The notes beneath the pieces were generated by a model. The model ran no database searches, had not been told where the DNA came from, and saw only the letters and a list, made by a program, of their open reading frames with translations. From Alphaproteobacteria bacterium (lineage in GTDB: Bacteria; Pseudomonadota; Alphaproteobacteria; Rhizobiales; Beijerinckiaceae): a stretch of DNA of 64,000 bases. This document shows, piece by piece, positions 1 through 12,059 of the stretch (position 1 is its first letter; each line of letters opens with the position of its first letter). Made by a program: the position numbers and the translations under genes. The stretch is taken from positions 62,001 through 126,000 of the forward strand of contig VGEB01000001.1 of the NCBI GenBank assembly GCA_016869435.1. Reading direction: 5' to 3'.

Positions 1-128
1 TCCCCCTCCCCAACCCTCCCCCGCTTCGCGGGAGAGGGAGCTAGATTCGGCCCCATTGTCGCAATTGGCGCGAAACCCGCTCGTTAGCGTCCCCTCTCCC
101 GCGAAGCGGGGGAGGGACAGGGAGGGGG
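1..128. repeat. Inverted pair of GC-rich intergenic repeats
   Basis: Two copies of a C-rich/G-rich motif lie in opposite orientation, at about 12-40 and 90-128. Each contains a local hairpin around CCCGCTTCGCGGG, and the two copies are also complementary to each other. This is the kind of short palindromic intergenic repeat that is common in Hyphomicrobiales genomes. The right copy overlaps the 3' end of the GNAT gene and encodes its last residues. Confidence 0.75.
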
Positions 129-563
129 CGCGTCCGCCAACAGCTTGCTCAAAAAAAACCGCGCATGTCCGGGAGGAAATCCGGCGATCTCGCCGATACG
201 GGTAAAGCCGAGAGTTCCATAGAAGGCGGCGGCTCCGGGATCGAATGTGTCGACATAGATCCCCACGCAGCCGCGTTCCCGGGCGATCCGCTCGGCTTCA
301 GCGATCAGCCGGCGCCCCCAGCCGCGGCCGCGTTGAGTCCGCTCGACCCAAAGATGGCGAACGTAAAGCCAGCGCCAGTGCGATACGCCATTGAGCCCGG
401 CGACAAGAGTTCCCTGCGGATCGCGCGCGACGATGCAGAGGGGCGTTTCTCCGCGCGGGCCGAACCGAACCGCGATCTCTTCGCCGAGCCTCGCCGCAAG
501 CTCGGCCGACTCGGTCGGTTCGATCGAAAGGACGCTCTTCTCAACTTCTTGGTTTTTGATCAT
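84..563 (-). CDS. GNAT-family N-acetyltransferase
   Basis: A 159-residue protein with the acetyl-CoA binding motif A of GNAT enzymes (RGRGWGRRLIAEAE, about residues 78-91) and the usual C-terminal pattern of an aromatic residue before the last strand (AAFYGTLGFTRIGE). The substrate cannot be told from the sequence. The gene diverges from the deacetylase gene, and the two start codons are about 10 bp apart; ATG 563 is preferred, with GTG 569 as the alternative. There is no clear Shine-Dalgarno site. The last 15 or so residues (PPPCPSPASRERGR) are encoded by the intergenic repeat, so the natural C terminus was probably replaced by repeat sequence. Confidence 0.85.
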   Translation of the reverse strand: MIKNQEVEKSVLSIEPTESAELAARLGEEIAVRFGPRGETPLCIVARDPQGTLVAGLNGVSHWRWLYVRHLWVERTQRGRGWGRRLIAEAERIARERGCVGIYVDTFDPGAAAFYGTLGFTRIGEIAGFPPGHARFFLSKLLADAPPPCPSPASRERGR

Positions 564-572
564 GATCACGTC

Positions 573-1541
573 GTGAGACGAGTCCTCGTCCTGCTATTTT
601 GGGCGTGCGTCGCCTGCGCTGCAACGGCCCAAGGCGAAGACGGCTCCTGTTCGCCCGTCGACATCGCGCCGGGGCCGGCGTCGACCGGCGAGCGCGTGCG
701 CGACTATGCGCCGATTTTCGACCTCTGCGCCAACGGCGGCGAATCGCGGCTGGCGATTCGCCGCATGAGCGTCGACGGGACGCAGCTGATCCTGACGGTC
801 GATCCGCAATCTTTGCAAACGTCGCTGGAGCGCGCGTCATGTTGGCGCTGCGAAGAGACGAGCGACGCCGCGCAGGCCGAAACGCGCTATCTCAAGGCGC
901 TTCATCCGCCGCAGGACTCGACGCGGCCGCCGGCGCTGGTCAATGCGGGGCTCATTCACGGCGACGGCGACGGCGCTTTCGTCACCGGCGACCTCTGCCC
1001 GAGCCGCAAGCCGCTCGACCGCAGCTTCTTCGAAAAGCTTGCCGCGCAGGGTCCGGGCGCGCCCGTGGCGCTAGCCGTCTCCGGCGGCTGGATCGCCCGC
1101 CACGGCGCCGACATCGCCTGGTTGCGCGAGAAGGAGCGGATCGGCGCGCTCGCCATCACCTGGGCCAATCATTCCTATAGCCATCCCTATGCCCCCCACC
1201 TTTCAGATAGGCGGAATTATTTCCTGCGGCCCGGCGTCGACGTCGATCGGGAAATTTTCGAAACTGAAAAGCTCATCATCGCCGAAGGCGAAACCCCGTC
1301 CACGTTTTTTCGCTTTCCGGGTCTCGTCGCCGACGCGGCGCTGCTGGAACATGTCCGCAGCCGCCATCTGATCGTGTTCGGCGCCGACAGTTGGCTGGCG
1401 CTGGGCTTAAGGCCGCGCCCCGGCTCGATCGTGCTTGTGCATCCCAACGGCAATGAGCCAGTGGGCATAAAGCTGTTTTCGCGGCTCATCGACGCCGGGG
1501 CGATGCCGTTGCCGCTGCGGCCGATCAACGAGGCGCCATAG
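573..1541 (+). CDS. Exported polysaccharide deacetylase-like (NodB-fold) protein
   Basis: A predicted 322-residue exported protein starting at GTG 573, which gives a clean signal peptide (RRVLVLLFWACVACAATAQG). A longer frame starting at 165 is open but lies antisense to the GNAT gene and was not used. The C-terminal half carries NodB-like carbohydrate esterase signatures: HGDGDGAFVTGD, NHSYSHPY (metal-binding His pair) and FFRFPG. Family members remove acetyl groups from polysaccharides or peptidoglycan; the substrate here is unknown. The TGDL in place of the usual TFDD/TGDD makes the catalytic Asp assignment less certain. Confidence 0.75.
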   Translation: MRRVLVLLFWACVACAATAQGEDGSCSPVDIAPGPASTGERVRDYAPIFDLCANGGESRLAIRRMSVDGTQLILTVDPQSLQTSLERASCWRCEETSDAAQAETRYLKALHPPQDSTRPPALVNAGLIHGDGDGAFVTGDLCPSRKPLDRSFFEKLAAQGPGAPVALAVSGGWIARHGADIAWLREKERIGALAITWANHSYSHPYAPHLSDRRNYFLRPGVDVDREIFETEKLIIAEGETPSTFFRFPGLVADAALLEHVRSRHLIVFGADSWLALGLRPRPGSIVLVHPNGNEPVGIKLFSRLIDAGAMPLPLRPINEAP

Positions 1542-1741
1542 CCGGCTAAACGCCCTTCATTGACAAGGTTTCCGGCGGCTCTTATCTCTCGCGCGGAAAC
1601 GCCGCGTCGGTCTCGGCGCCCCGCCGTTGGCGCGCTGTCGCAGGCGGATGTTATTCATGCATTATGCGACGTTCCGCCGGCCGCCGTCCCCCGGCGCGCC
1701 GAGAAGGCGGCAGACGCTGCGCGGGAGAAAGGTTCGCAAGA

Positions 1742-4570
1742 ATGATCGGCGCACTCGCCAAAAAGATTTTCGGCACCGCCAATGATCGCCGGCTCAAGAC
1801 CTACGCGCCGAAGGTCAAAGCGATCAATGCGCTGGAGCCGCAGGTCGAGTCGCTCTCCGACGACGAGCTTCGCGATCGCACCCGCCAGTTCCGCGAAGAG
1901 CTGGCGGCCGGCAAGACTCTCGACGATCTGCTCGTTCCCGCTTTCGCCACGGTGCGCGAGGCGGCCAAGCGCACCCTCGGCCAGCGCCACTTCGACGTCC
2001 AGCTCATCGGCGGCATGGTGCTGCATGAAGGGGCAATCTCGGAAATGCGCACGGGCGAGGGCAAGACTCTCGTCGCCACTCTCGCCGTCTATCTCAACGC
2101 GCTCGCCGGCAAGGGCGTCCATGTCGTCACGGTGAACGATTATCTGGCCAAGCGCGACGCCGACTGGATGGGCCAGATCTACAAATTTCTCGGCATGACC
2201 GTCGGCGTCGTCGTGCATGACCTGATGGACGACGATCGCGCGGCCGCTTACGCGTGCGACATCACCTACGGCACCAACAACGAATACGGCTTCGACTATC
2301 TGCGCGATAATATGAAATATGAGTTCTCGCAGATGGTGCAGCGCGGACATCATTTCGCGATCGTCGACGAGGTGGACTCGATCCTGGTCGACGAAGCGCG
2401 CACGCCGCTGATCATTTCGGGCGCGATCGACGACAAGTCGGATCTCTACAATACGATCGACCGGCTGATCCCCAAGCTCGACGCCGACGACTTCGAACTC
2501 GACGAGAAGCAGCGCACGGTTCATCTCACCGACGCCGGCAATGAACATATGGAGGAACTGCTGACCGAGGCCGGCGCGCTGACCGAGGGCGCGCTTTACG
2601 AAGCGCACAACGTCACGCTCGTGCATCACGTCAATCAGGCGCTGCGCGCGCACAAGCTCTTCCAGAAGGACAAGGATTACATCGTCCGCAAGGGCGAGGT
2701 GGTCATCATTGACGAATTCACCGGCCGCATGATGCCGGGCCGCCGCTATTCGGAAGGTCTGCATCAGGCGCTCGAGGCAAAGGAGCGCGTTCAGGTTCAG
2801 CCCGAAAACGTCACCCTCGCGTCGATCACCTTCCAAAATTATTTCCGCCTTTACGACAAGCTCGCCGGCATGACCGGCACGGCGGCGACGGAAGCGAATG
2901 AATTCGCCGAAATTTATAAGCTCGACGTCGTCGAAATTCCGACCAACCGCCCGGTCTGCCGGCTCGACCAGGACGACGAAGTCTATCGCACGGCCAAGGA
3001 GAAACTTTCCTCCATCGCCGACGAGATCAAGGACGCGAACGGGCGGATGCAGCCCCTGCTGGTCGGCACCACGTCAATCGAAAAGTCTGAGCAGTTGGCC
3101 GAGTTCCTGCTGTCGCAGGGCTATAAGATGATCGACTTCGCCGATCCGAAGGGCCTGTCGAAACTCTACGACGCCGCGCGTTCGGGCAAGCCGTCGAAGA
3201 TGTTTGCGGTGCTCAACGCGCGCTTCCACGAGCAGGAAGCCTATATCGTCGCCGAGGCCGGCGTTCCCGGCGCGATCACCATCGCCACCAACATGGCCGG
3301 CCGCGGCACCGATATTCAGCTTGGCGGCAACGTCGAGATGCGCGTAACCCAGGAATGCGCCGGCCTTGAAGGCGACGCCCGCGGCAAAAAGGAAGCGGAA
3401 ATTCGCGAAGAGGTCGCCGCCTTCAAAGAGAAGGCGATCGCCGCCGGCGGCCTTTACATCATCGGCACCGAGCGTCACGAGAGCCGGCGCATCGACAACC
3501 AGCTGCGCGGCCGATCCGGACGCCAGGGCGACCCCGGCCGCTCGAAGTTCTTCCTGTCGCTGCAGGACGACCTCATGCGCATTTTCGGCTCGGAGCGCAT
3601 GGATTCGATGCTGGTGAAGCTCGGCCTGCAGGAGGGCGAAGCCATCGTCCATCCATGGATCAACAAGGCGATCGAGAAGGCGCAGCATAAGGTCGAGGCG
3701 CGCAATTTCGATATCCGCAAGAACATCCTCAAGTTCGACAACGTCATGAACGACCAGCGCAAGGTGATTTTCGAGCGCCGGCGCGAAATCATGAATGAGG
3801 AAAGCGTCGAGGAGCAGGTCGCCGACATGCGCGAAGACGTCGTCGACTCGATGGTGTCGCAGCACATCCCACATGACGCCTATGCCGAGGCCTGGGACGT
3901 CGCGGGCCTCGCGCAAGACGTGACGGCGAAGCTCAATCTCGACCTGCCGGTCGCCGACTGGGCCAAGGAAGAAGGCATCGCCGACGAGGAGATCAAGGAG
4001 CGCCTGCTCGAGGCGGCCGACGCCGCCTATGGCGATCGCGTCGAGAAAAATACTGAGCCGCTGATGCGCATGATCGAGAAACAGGTCGTGCTGCAATCGC
4101 TCGACACGCTCTGGCGCGAGCATCTCGTGGCGCTCGATCATCTTCGGCAGGTGATCGGCTGGCGCGGCATGGCGCAGCGCGATCCGCTCAACGAATACAA
4201 GTCCGAAGCGCTCGAACTGTTCAAGAGCCTGATGACTCGGTGGGACGAAACGGTGACCGCGCAGCTGATGCGCGTCGAAGTGTCCTTCGAAGCGCCGCCG
4301 TCCGCGCCGCCGGAATTGCCTCCCATGGAAATGTCGCATCCCAATCCCGAGGCGCTGATCGGCGGCGGACAACAGCTGGCGCTCAATGAGCTGAACTCGC
4401 GCCTCGCCACGGCCGATTTTTCGGCGCAGGGCCTTTCCATGGGAGAGGCGGCGCCCGAGCGGCGCCGCGATCCGGGCAATCCGACGACCTGGGGCAAGGT
4501 CGGCCGAAACGAACTCTGCCCTTGCGGCTCGGGCAAGAAATACAAGCATTGCCACGGCGCGCTGGTTTAA
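1742..4570 (+). CDS. secA: Preprotein translocase ATPase SecA
   Basis: A 942-residue motor ATPase that pushes unfolded preproteins through SecYEG. Visible features are the N-terminal [12 protein letters not shown] start, Walker A (RTGEGKT), the DEAD-motor signature [20 protein letters not shown], the second-motor motifs ([32 protein letters not shown]) and a C-terminal zinc finger ([14 protein letters not shown]) that binds SecB and phospholipid. ATG 1742 is preceded by a GGGAGAAAGG ribosome binding site; the frame is open further upstream but without support. The length is normal for alphaproteobacteria. In many rhizobia secA lies beside ppiC-argJ-mutT; here those genes are more than 50 kb away. 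Confidence 0.98.
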   Translation: MIGALAKKIFGTANDRRLKTYAPKVKAINALEPQVESLSDDELRDRTRQFREELAAGKTLDDLLVPAFATVREAAKRTLGQRHFDVQLIGGMVLHEGAISEMRTGEGKTLVATLAVYLNALAGKGVHVVTVNDYLAKRDADWMGQIYKFLGMTVGVVVHDLMDDDRAAAYACDITYGTNNEYGFDYLRDNMKYEFSQMVQRGHHFAIVDEVDSILVDEARTPLIISGAIDDKSDLYNTIDRLIPKLDADDFELDEKQRTVHLTDAGNEHMEELLTEAGALTEGALYEAHNVTLVHHVNQALRAHKLFQKDKDYIVRKGEVVIIDEFTGRMMPGRRYSEGLHQALEAKERVQVQPENVTLASITFQNYFRLYDKLAGMTGTAATEANEFAEIYKLDVVEIPTNRPVCRLDQDDEVYRTAKEKLSSIADEIKDANGRMQPLLVGTTSIEKSEQLAEFLLSQGYKMIDFADPKGLSKLYDAARSGKPSKMFAVLNARFHEQEAYIVAEAGVPGAITIATNMAGRGTDIQLGGNVEMRVTQECAGLEGDARGKKEAEIREEVAAFKEKAIAAGGLYIIGTERHESRRIDNQLRGRSGRQGDPGRSKFFLSLQDDLMRIFGSERMDSMLVKLGLQEGEAIVHPWINKAIEKAQHKVEARNFDIRKNILKFDNVMNDQRKVIFERRREIMNEESVEEQVADMREDVVDSMVSQHIPHDAYAEAWDVAGLAQDVTAKLNLDLPVADWAKEEGIADEEIKERLLEAADAAYGDRVEKNTEPLMRMIEKQVVLQSLDTLWREHLVALDHLRQVIGWRGMAQRDPLNEYKSEALELFKSLMTRWDETVTAQLMRVEVSFEAPPSAPPELPPMEMSHPNPEALIGGGQQLALNELNSRLATADFSAQGLSMGEAAPERRRDPGNPTTWGKVGRNELCPCGSGKKYKHCHGALV

Positions 4571-4577
4571 GCCGAAG

Positions 4578-5003
4578 ATGAGGCGAGCGATGCGACGGAT
4601 CAGCGTCTCCGCTCTCATGTCGATGCTGGCGTCTTCGGCGTCGGCCCGCGTCGAATGGGTGCAGGTCTCCAAGGACGATTTTTCGACCGTTTATATGGAT
4701 GCCGGCTCGCGTCGAACATCTTCCAACGGAATCGTTACGATCGACGCGCTCACCGATTACAACGCCGCCTCGCCAAAAGCCGCAGCATTCGGCCTTGCCG
4801 AAAAGGGGCTCTCGGAAATCGAGAAAGTGTCGCTCGATTGCGTCAATCGGACATACCGCTCTGAGGGCGGCGGTTGGCGGCAGGGCCAGATGGGCGAAGG
4901 AAAGATCACCAAGCCATATCCGCCAAAAGACCAATGGTCGCCGGTGCCGGCCTATTACGACGGACTCTTCGCTAAGGTCTGCGCGAGCAAGTCTTCGGAT
5001 TAG
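4578..5003 (+). CDS. Small exported protein, surface-adhesin E-like
   Basis: A 141-residue predicted exported protein starting 7 bp after the secA stop, so probably co-transcribed. A possible second ATG lies at 4590. After a short signal peptide ending around SASA, the sequence (VEWVQVSKDD, STVYMDAGS, VTIDALTDY, SLDCVNRTYR, WSPVPAYYDGLFAKVC) has the spacing of the surface-adhesin protein E family, a small beta-rich domain first described in Haemophilus protein E. Two cysteines could form a disulphide. The function in this organism is unknown; the family call rests on pattern recognition alone. Confidence 0.65.
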   Translation: MRRAMRRISVSALMSMLASSASARVEWVQVSKDDFSTVYMDAGSRRTSSNGIVTIDALTDYNAASPKAAAFGLAEKGLSEIEKVSLDCVNRTYRSEGGGWRQGQMGEGKITKPYPPKDQWSPVPAYYDGLFAKVCASKSSD

Positions 5004-5103
5004 CCGTCGGATGATTTGAACCGGCCCGCGCCCGAGAATATAAGCGCAGCGCGGGTTTACCGCCGCGGTGAGCGGCCGCCGCGGGCGTTTCCAGGAGCTT
5101 GTC

Positions 5104-6324
5104 GTGACCGCCATCGATTTTTCCAAAGTGCTCGTCGCCCAGGGCGGCGGCCCCACCGCCGTCATCAATCAGTCGCTGGTCGGGGCCGTGCTGGAATCGC
5201 GCAAATTTCGCGAGGTCGAGCGGGTCTATGGCGCGTTCCACGGCGTGCGCGGCATCGTCAACGAGGATTTCGTCGACCTTACGCAGGAGACCACGCATAA
5301 TCTCGAACTCGTCGCCTGCACCCCGTCTTCGGCGCTCGGCTCGACGCGCGACAAGCCAGACCTCAAATATTGTCAGGAAATCTTTCGCGTCCTGCGGGCG
5401 CATGGAGTCGGCTGTTTTTTCTATATCGGCGGCAATGATTCGTCCGACACTGTGCGGATCGTGTCACAGGAAGCCAGAAACGCCGGCTATCCGCTGCGCA
5501 CGGTTCACATTCCCAAAACCATCGACAATGATCTGATGGTCAACGACCACACGCCCGGATTTCCCTCGGCGGCGCGATGGGTGGCGCAGGCTTTCGCCGG
5601 CGCCAATCTCGACAATTGGTCCCTGCCCGGCGTCTATATCGCCGTCGTGATGGGACGCCACGCCGGATTTCTGACCGCCGCCTCGGCGCTCGGCAAGAAG
5701 TTCCCCGACGATGGACCGCATCTCATCTATATTCCCGAACGCGCCTTCATCGTCGATAAGTTCCTGGCCGACGTGAAGGCGACGATGGCGAAATACGGCC
5801 GCTGCGTGGTGGCGGTTTCCGAGGGCGTCTGCGACGAAAACCATACGCCGATCGCTGAAAAGCTCGCCAAGATGGTGGAGCGGGACGACCACGGCAACGT
5901 CCATCTCGGCGGCGGCGCGCTCGCCGACGAACTCACCCGCCTCGTCAAGGACCGTCTGGGATTCAAGCGGGTCCGCGCCGACACCTTCGGCTATGTGCAG
6001 AGAAGCTTCGTCGGCTGCGTCTCCGACGTGGACCAGCGCGAGGCGCGGGAAGTCGGCGAAAAGGCTGTGCAATACGCCATTTGGGGCGACCGCGACGGCT
6101 CGGTCACGATCCACCGGACCGGCTTTTATTCCGTCGACTATCGGTTGACGCCGCTCGAAGAGATCGCCGCGAAGACTAAAGTCATGCCGGACGAATATAT
6201 TAGCCCGTGCGGCACGGATGTGACCGACGCCTTCCGGCTCTATCTGCGCCCCCTGCTCGGAAGCGGCATGCCGGACGCCTATCGGTTGCGGCTCAACCGG
6301 GTTCCTAAAATACTCACCGCATAG
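5104..6324 (+). CDS. pfp: Pyrophosphate-dependent 6-phosphofructokinase
   Basis: A 406-residue phosphofructokinase-A fold enzyme that interconverts fructose 6-phosphate and fructose 1,6-bisphosphate. The substrate loop reads PKTIDNDL, with Lys where ATP-dependent enzymes have Gly, which marks PPi as phosphoryl donor. Other motifs are QGGGPTAVINQS, IGGNDSSDT and MGRHAGFL. The start is GTG 5104, 6 bp after an AGGAG site; an upstream in-frame start at 5068 has no ribosome binding site. A reversible PPi enzyme is typical of methanotrophs, where it serves glycolysis, gluconeogenesis or RuMP-linked flux. It lies alone between secA and clpX, followed by a possible terminator. Confidence 0.92.
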   Translation: MTAIDFSKVLVAQGGGPTAVINQSLVGAVLESRKFREVERVYGAFHGVRGIVNEDFVDLTQETTHNLELVACTPSSALGSTRDKPDLKYCQEIFRVLRAHGVGCFFYIGGNDSSDTVRIVSQEARNAGYPLRTVHIPKTIDNDLMVNDHTPGFPSAARWVAQAFAGANLDNWSLPGVYIAVVMGRHAGFLTAASALGKKFPDDGPHLIYIPERAFIVDKFLADVKATMAKYGRCVVAVSEGVCDENHTPIAEKLAKMVERDDHGNVHLGGGALADELTRLVKDRLGFKRVRADTFGYVQRSFVGCVSDVDQREAREVGEKAVQYAIWGDRDGSVTIHRTGFYSVDYRLTPLEEIAAKTKVMPDEYISPCGTDVTDAFRLYLRPLLGSGMPDAYRLRLNRVPKILTA

Positions 6325-6351
6325 GCCGCCCTGTTGGGCGCCTTTCTTGCT
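6324..6351 (+). terminator. Possible rho-independent terminator after pfp
   Basis: An imperfect GC stem (GGCCGCCC / GGGCGCC, loop TGTT) follows the pfp stop codon directly and is followed by CTTTCTT. The T tract is broken, so termination may be partial. Confidence 0.5.
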
Positions 6352-6552
6352 TTATGAAGATTTCCGGCGAAGGTTGCAATTTGGCCGTCGTCTAAAATAC
6401 ACTATCCAGTCATGGTTTCGGGCGCTCGTCGCTGACGACCGAAACGATGGACGGGGGGAACGCCAACCGCTTCCACCTTTTGTTAGTTTGGCGCCGGTAT
6501 CAGAAGTGTTCGGGCCGATTCGCCCGGCAGTCCGGCCCGATAGGAGAATAAT

Positions 6553-7818
6553 ATGAGCAAGGTCGGCGGCGGCGACTCCAAGAACACGCTATACTGCTCC
6601 TTTTGCGGCAAGAGCCAGCATGAGGTGCGTAAGCTTATCGCCGGCCCGACGGTGTTCATTTGCGACGAATGCGTCGAACTATGCATGGACATCATCCGCG
6701 AGGAGAACAAATCCTCCCTCGTCAAGCAGCGCGACGGCATTCCCACCCCGCGAGAGATTTGTAAGGTCCTGGACGACTATGTCATCGGCCAGGCCCAGGC
6801 CAAGCGCGTTCTCTCGGTGGCGGTCCACAATCATTACAAGCGGCTCAACCACGCGTCGAAACATGGCGATGTGGAGCTCGCAAAGTCCAACATTCTGCTG
6901 ATCGGGCCGACCGGCGTCGGCAAGACCATGCTCGCGCAGACCCTGGCGCGCATTCTCGACGTGCCCTTCACCATGGCCGACGCCACCACCCTGACCGAGG
7001 CGGGCTATGTCGGCGAGGACGTCGAAAACATCATCCTCAAGCTTCTGCAGGCGTCGGACTATAACGTCGAACGCGCCCAGCGCGGCATCGTCTACGTCGA
7101 CGAAATCGACAAGATTTCGCGCAAGTCCGACAACCCCTCGATCACGCGCGACGTGTCAGGCGAGGGCGTGCAGCAGGCGCTCCTGAAAATCATGGAGGGC
7201 ACCGTCGCCTCGGTGCCGCCACAGGGTGGACGCAAGCACCCGCAGCAGGAGTTCCTCCAGGTCGACACGACGAACATCCTCTTCATCTGCGGCGGCGCGT
7301 TCGCCGGCCTCGAAAAGATCATTTCCGCCCGCGGCCGAAACACCTCGATCGGCTTCGGCGCGACGGTGCAGGCGCCGGACGAGCGCCGCACCGGCGATAT
7401 TTTCAGACAGGTGCAACCCGAGGACCTGTTGAAGTTCGGGCTCATCCCTGAATTCGTCGGCCGCCTACCGGTCATCGCGACGCTTGAGGATCTCGACGAG
7501 GACGCGCTCAAGAAGATCCTGACCGAGCCGAAGAATGCGCTCGTGAAGCAGTATCAGCGGCTCTTCGAGATGGAAAACGTCGAGCTTACCTTTCAGGAGG
7601 ACGCGCTTTCCTCCGTCGCCCGCAAGGCGATCGAGCGCCATACCGGCGCGCGCGGCCTGCGCTCGATCATGGAAGGAATCTTGCTAGACACGATGTTCGA
7701 TCTGCCGGGGCTGGAGGGCGTCGAACAAGTCGTGATCGGACCGGAAGTGGTCGAGGGTAAAGCCCGGCCGCTCTATATATACGCCGAGCGAAGCGAAAAG
7801 AGCGGCGCGACCGCCTGA
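6553..7818 (+). CDS. clpX: ATP-dependent Clp protease ATP-binding subunit ClpX
   Basis: A 421-residue AAA+ unfoldase that feeds substrates to ClpP. Visible features are the N-terminal zinc-binding domain ([11 protein letters not shown] with a later CDEC pair), Walker A (GPTGVGKT), Walker B (VYVDEIDK), the pore loop region ([10 protein letters not shown]), the IGF-type ClpP-docking loop (NTSIGFGA) and sensor 2 ([11 protein letters not shown]). ATG 6553 has a TAGGAG site 6 bp upstream. It lies in the classic clpX-lon-hup order, but no clpP precedes it; the PPi-PFK gene occupies that place, so clpP must be elsewhere if the complex is complete. Confidence 0.98.
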   Translation: MSKVGGGDSKNTLYCSFCGKSQHEVRKLIAGPTVFICDECVELCMDIIREENKSSLVKQRDGIPTPREICKVLDDYVIGQAQAKRVLSVAVHNHYKRLNHASKHGDVELAKSNILLIGPTGVGKTMLAQTLARILDVPFTMADATTLTEAGYVGEDVENIILKLLQASDYNVERAQRGIVYVDEIDKISRKSDNPSITRDVSGEGVQQALLKIMEGTVASVPPQGGRKHPQQEFLQVDTTNILFICGGAFAGLEKIISARGRNTSIGFGATVQAPDERRTGDIFRQVQPEDLLKFGLIPEFVGRLPVIATLEDLDEDALKKILTEPKNALVKQYQRLFEMENVELTFQEDALSSVARKAIERHTGARGLRSIMEGILLDTMFDLPGLEGVEQVVIGPEVVEGKARPLYIYAERSEKSGATA

Positions 7819-7860
7819 CCGCCGCGACGACGAAGCCTTCCGGCGGCGCAGAATTAAGCT

Positions 7861-7876
7861 TGGGCGCCGCAGCGCC
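7861..7876. repeat. Small hairpin shared by the lon and hup upstream regions
   Basis: TGGGCGCCGCAGCGCC occurs here and identically at 10554-10569. It folds as GGCGC/GCGCC around a CGCA loop. At this copy it ends inside the proposed -35 element of the lon promoter. Confidence 0.5.
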
Positions 7877-7905
7877 TTGAATCGATTGTTTGCGTACACC
7901 ATTTG
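7876..7905 (+). promoter_or_regulatory. Candidate heat-shock (sigma-32) promoter of lon
   Basis: CTTGAA (7876-7881) is followed after 15 bp by CACCATTTG (7897-7905). These resemble the RpoH elements CTTGAA and CCCCATnT. lon is a heat-shock gene in most proteobacteria, and the site lies about 145 bp upstream of its start. The spacing is 1-2 bp longer than the Escherichia coli optimum. Confidence 0.45.
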
Positions 7906-8050
7906 CGTTAGCGGGGCCGCCGGACGCGATCGTCGGCGGTCTCTTATTGGCGCGACAGCGGCGGGCGACCGTATCGCGGCCTTAAACCCTAATCGCCTGC
8001 GGTCTCGCGTCGCCGCTGCAGCGGGGCGTGGTCAATGACAGGACAAGAAA

Positions 8051-10480
<2,430 letters not shown>

Positions 10481-10508
10481 TCGCCGTTCGTCCGGCGCAT
10501 TCGCTTGA

Positions 10509-10536
10509 GAGCCCCGCCTTCCGGCGGGGCTCTTTT
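10509..10536 (+). terminator. Rho-independent terminator of lon
   Basis: A perfect 10-bp stem (GAGCCCCGCC / GGCGGGGCTC) with a TTCC loop followed by TTTT, starting 29 bp after the lon stop codon. Confidence 0.9.
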
Positions 10537-10553
10537 ACTTTCTACCCAGCTAT

Positions 10554-10569
10554 TGGGCGCCGCAGCGCC
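10554..10569. repeat. Second copy of the lon/hup upstream hairpin
   Basis: Identical to 7861-7876. Here the stem extends to GGGCGC/GCGCCC around CGCA. It lies about 190 bp upstream of hup, between the lon terminator and hup, so it may belong to the hup promoter region. Confidence 0.5.
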
Positions 10570-10759
10570 CGGAACGCATGATTATTTTGCGTCGTAGCGG
10601 TCATTTCCCCCGGAAATCCAGCGATTCTGCGCCTTTGGCGGCCGGCATCCCTTGCATTTCCTGCGATTCGCGACCAACACTCGCCATCGCTGCGCAACGC
10701 CGATTCGAGGTCGCGCATTCTACGCCGGGCGGCTCGCAGTGAAGGAGAAGGAAAAAGCC

Positions 10760-11041
10760 ATGAACAAACTGGAACTCGTCGAGCACGTCGCGAGCGAGAC
10801 GGACACCTCGAAAGCTGCGGCGGCGGCCGCCATCGACGCCGTTATCGACGGCATCACCAAGGCGCTCAAGAAGGGCGACGAAGTCCGTCTTGTCGGCTTC
10901 GGCACTTTTTCGGTCAAGAAGCGTGCGGCCGGCAAGGGCCGCAATCCGGCGACCGGCGAAGAGATCAAGATTCCCGCATCGAAGAGCGCCCGCTTCAAGC
11001 CCGGCGCGACCCTGAAGACCGCGCTCAACAAAGCCAAGTAG
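10760..11041 (+). CDS. hupB: DNA-binding protein HU
   Basis: A 93-residue nucleoid protein of the HU/IHF family: MNKLELVEHVA start, GFGTFSVKKRAAGKGRNP (body plus the start of the DNA-binding arm), KIPASKSARFKPG and an ALNKAK tail. ATG 10760 follows a purine-rich GAAGGAGAAGG ribosome binding site; the frame is open upstream but that extension is not HU-like. HU bends and compacts DNA as a dimer. It lies after lon as in most Hyphomicrobiales, with its own terminator. Confidence 0.97.
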   Translation: MNKLELVEHVASETDTSKAAAAAAIDAVIDGITKALKKGDEVRLVGFGTFSVKKRAAGKGRNPATGEEIKIPASKSARFKPGATLKTALNKAK

Positions 11042-11089
11042 CTCCGGCGCCGGGAGGCGCTGGCGTCGCAGGCGTTCCAGAACTTTGCA

Positions 11090-11124
11090 CGATGGCCGCT
11101 GGCGTTCCGGCGGCCGTCGTTTTT
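11090..11124 (+). terminator. Rho-independent terminator of hupB
   Basis: A 10-bp stem with one G-T pair (CGATGGCCGC / GCGGCCGTCG), a 10-nt loop and five T residues, about 50 bp after the hupB stop codon. Confidence 0.8.
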
Positions 11125-11186
11125 GTCCGGCTTGCCTCGCGCCGAACCCGCCCTTAAAACCTCGCGGGCGCACGTCGCGCTGTTCG

Positions 11187-11262
11187 GGGCGGTTAGCTCA
11201 GTTGGTAGAGCATCTCGTTTACACCGAGAGGGTCGGCGGTTCGAGACCGTCACCGCCCACCA
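11187..11262 (+). tRNA. tRNA-Val (anticodon TAC)
   Basis: A 76-nt tRNA including an encoded CCA end. The acceptor stem GGGCGGT pairs with ACCGCCC; the D arm contains AGCTCAGTTGGTAGAGC; the anticodon stem TCTCG/CGAGA encloses the loop TTTACAC, anticodon TAC (GUA codons); the T arm contains GGTTCGAGACC. It lies after hupB, as in related genomes, where nuo genes often follow; here they do not. Confidence 0.98.
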
Positions 11263-11359
11263 GCGTGGTCGGGCGGCGCCGTGCGGCGCGGGCGCGGGCA
11301 TTGATGTTCCAAGACCTCGAAATCGCTTTACGTCGCTCGGACCAAAGAAGGCCGCCTGG

Positions 11360-12019
11360 ATGAAATTGATTAAGACCGTCCTGCTCGCCCTGTGTGTCGC
11401 CGCCGCCTCATCCGCGCGCGCCGAGGAGATGAGCTTTCGCGTCGTCGATCTGAATTCCGGCTGCGGCGCGCAATGCCCTCAGGTGATCGCCGCGCAAGGC
11501 GAAATCGGCGAGGCAACGCCCGACGTTTTTCTCGCTTTCGTGCGCGAAAATGCGCGCGGCGGCAATTTGCATGGGATTGTGCTGCTCGACTCGCCCGGCG
11601 GCAAGGTCGTCGCCTCGATGGAACTCGGCCAAGCCTTCCGCAAGCTCGGCATGGCCGTGATCGTCGCGCGTCCCGCAGCCGATCGATCGCGCACGATGGC
11701 GCTCGTGTCTGGCCGCTGCTATTCGGCCTGCGTCTACGCGTTGATGGGCGGCAGAAAACGCGTCATCCCGGCGCAAAGCAGCGTCGGCGTACACCGCATG
11801 TTCAACTATTCAACGAATTTCGACATCGCCGAGGGCGGATTCGTTCGCGAGCGCAATTTGGACGATGGCGGCATGCTCCAAACGCTTTCGCGCTATGCGG
11901 CCTTGATGGGCATAAGCACCGACTTGGTGAAGCTCGCCGAGCGGACGTCACCCGACAGGCTTTACATGTTGACCAGCGCCGATATCGCGCGCTGGCGGCT
12001 TGGCTCGCGCAAGCTTTAG
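11360..12019 (+). CDS. Secreted ClpP-like serine protease-fold protein (COG3904 type)
   Basis: A 219-residue exported protein with a clear signal peptide ([17 protein letters not shown]) starting at ATG 11360. The mature part has a ClpP/crotonase-like fold pattern: [19 protein letters not shown] supplies the oxyanion-hole SPGG, and [14 protein letters not shown] carries the likely nucleophilic Ser in the usual position, followed by GVHRMF with a candidate His. Members are predicted periplasmic proteins of unknown function, often near envelope genes. Four cysteines suggest disulphides. The upstream open frame overlaps the tRNA gene and is not coding. Confidence 0.75.
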   Translation: MKLIKTVLLALCVAAASSARAEEMSFRVVDLNSGCGAQCPQVIAAQGEIGEATPDVFLAFVRENARGGNLHGIVLLDSPGGKVVASMELGQAFRKLGMAVIVARPAADRSRTMALVSGRCYSACVYALMGGRKRVIPAQSSVGVHRMFNYSTNFDIAEGGFVRERNLDDGGMLQTLSRYAALMGISTDLVKLAERTSPDRLYMLTSADIARWRLGSRKL

Positions 12020-12059
12020 GCGCGCCCGACATCAGTCATCATCAGCAACAGGCCAGGAC

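Noticed and set aside
165-572. Upstream extension of the deacetylase gene
   Set aside because: Lies antisense to the GNAT gene; GTG 573 gives a proper signal peptide.
6374-6403. TTGCAA and TACACT with an 18-bp spacer as a clpX promoter
   Set aside because: Weak match to a sigma-70 promoter and about 150 bp from the start; not listed as a feature.
11085-11359. Open frames through the tRNA-Val region
   Set aside because: They cross the tRNA and the hup terminator and are not protein-like.
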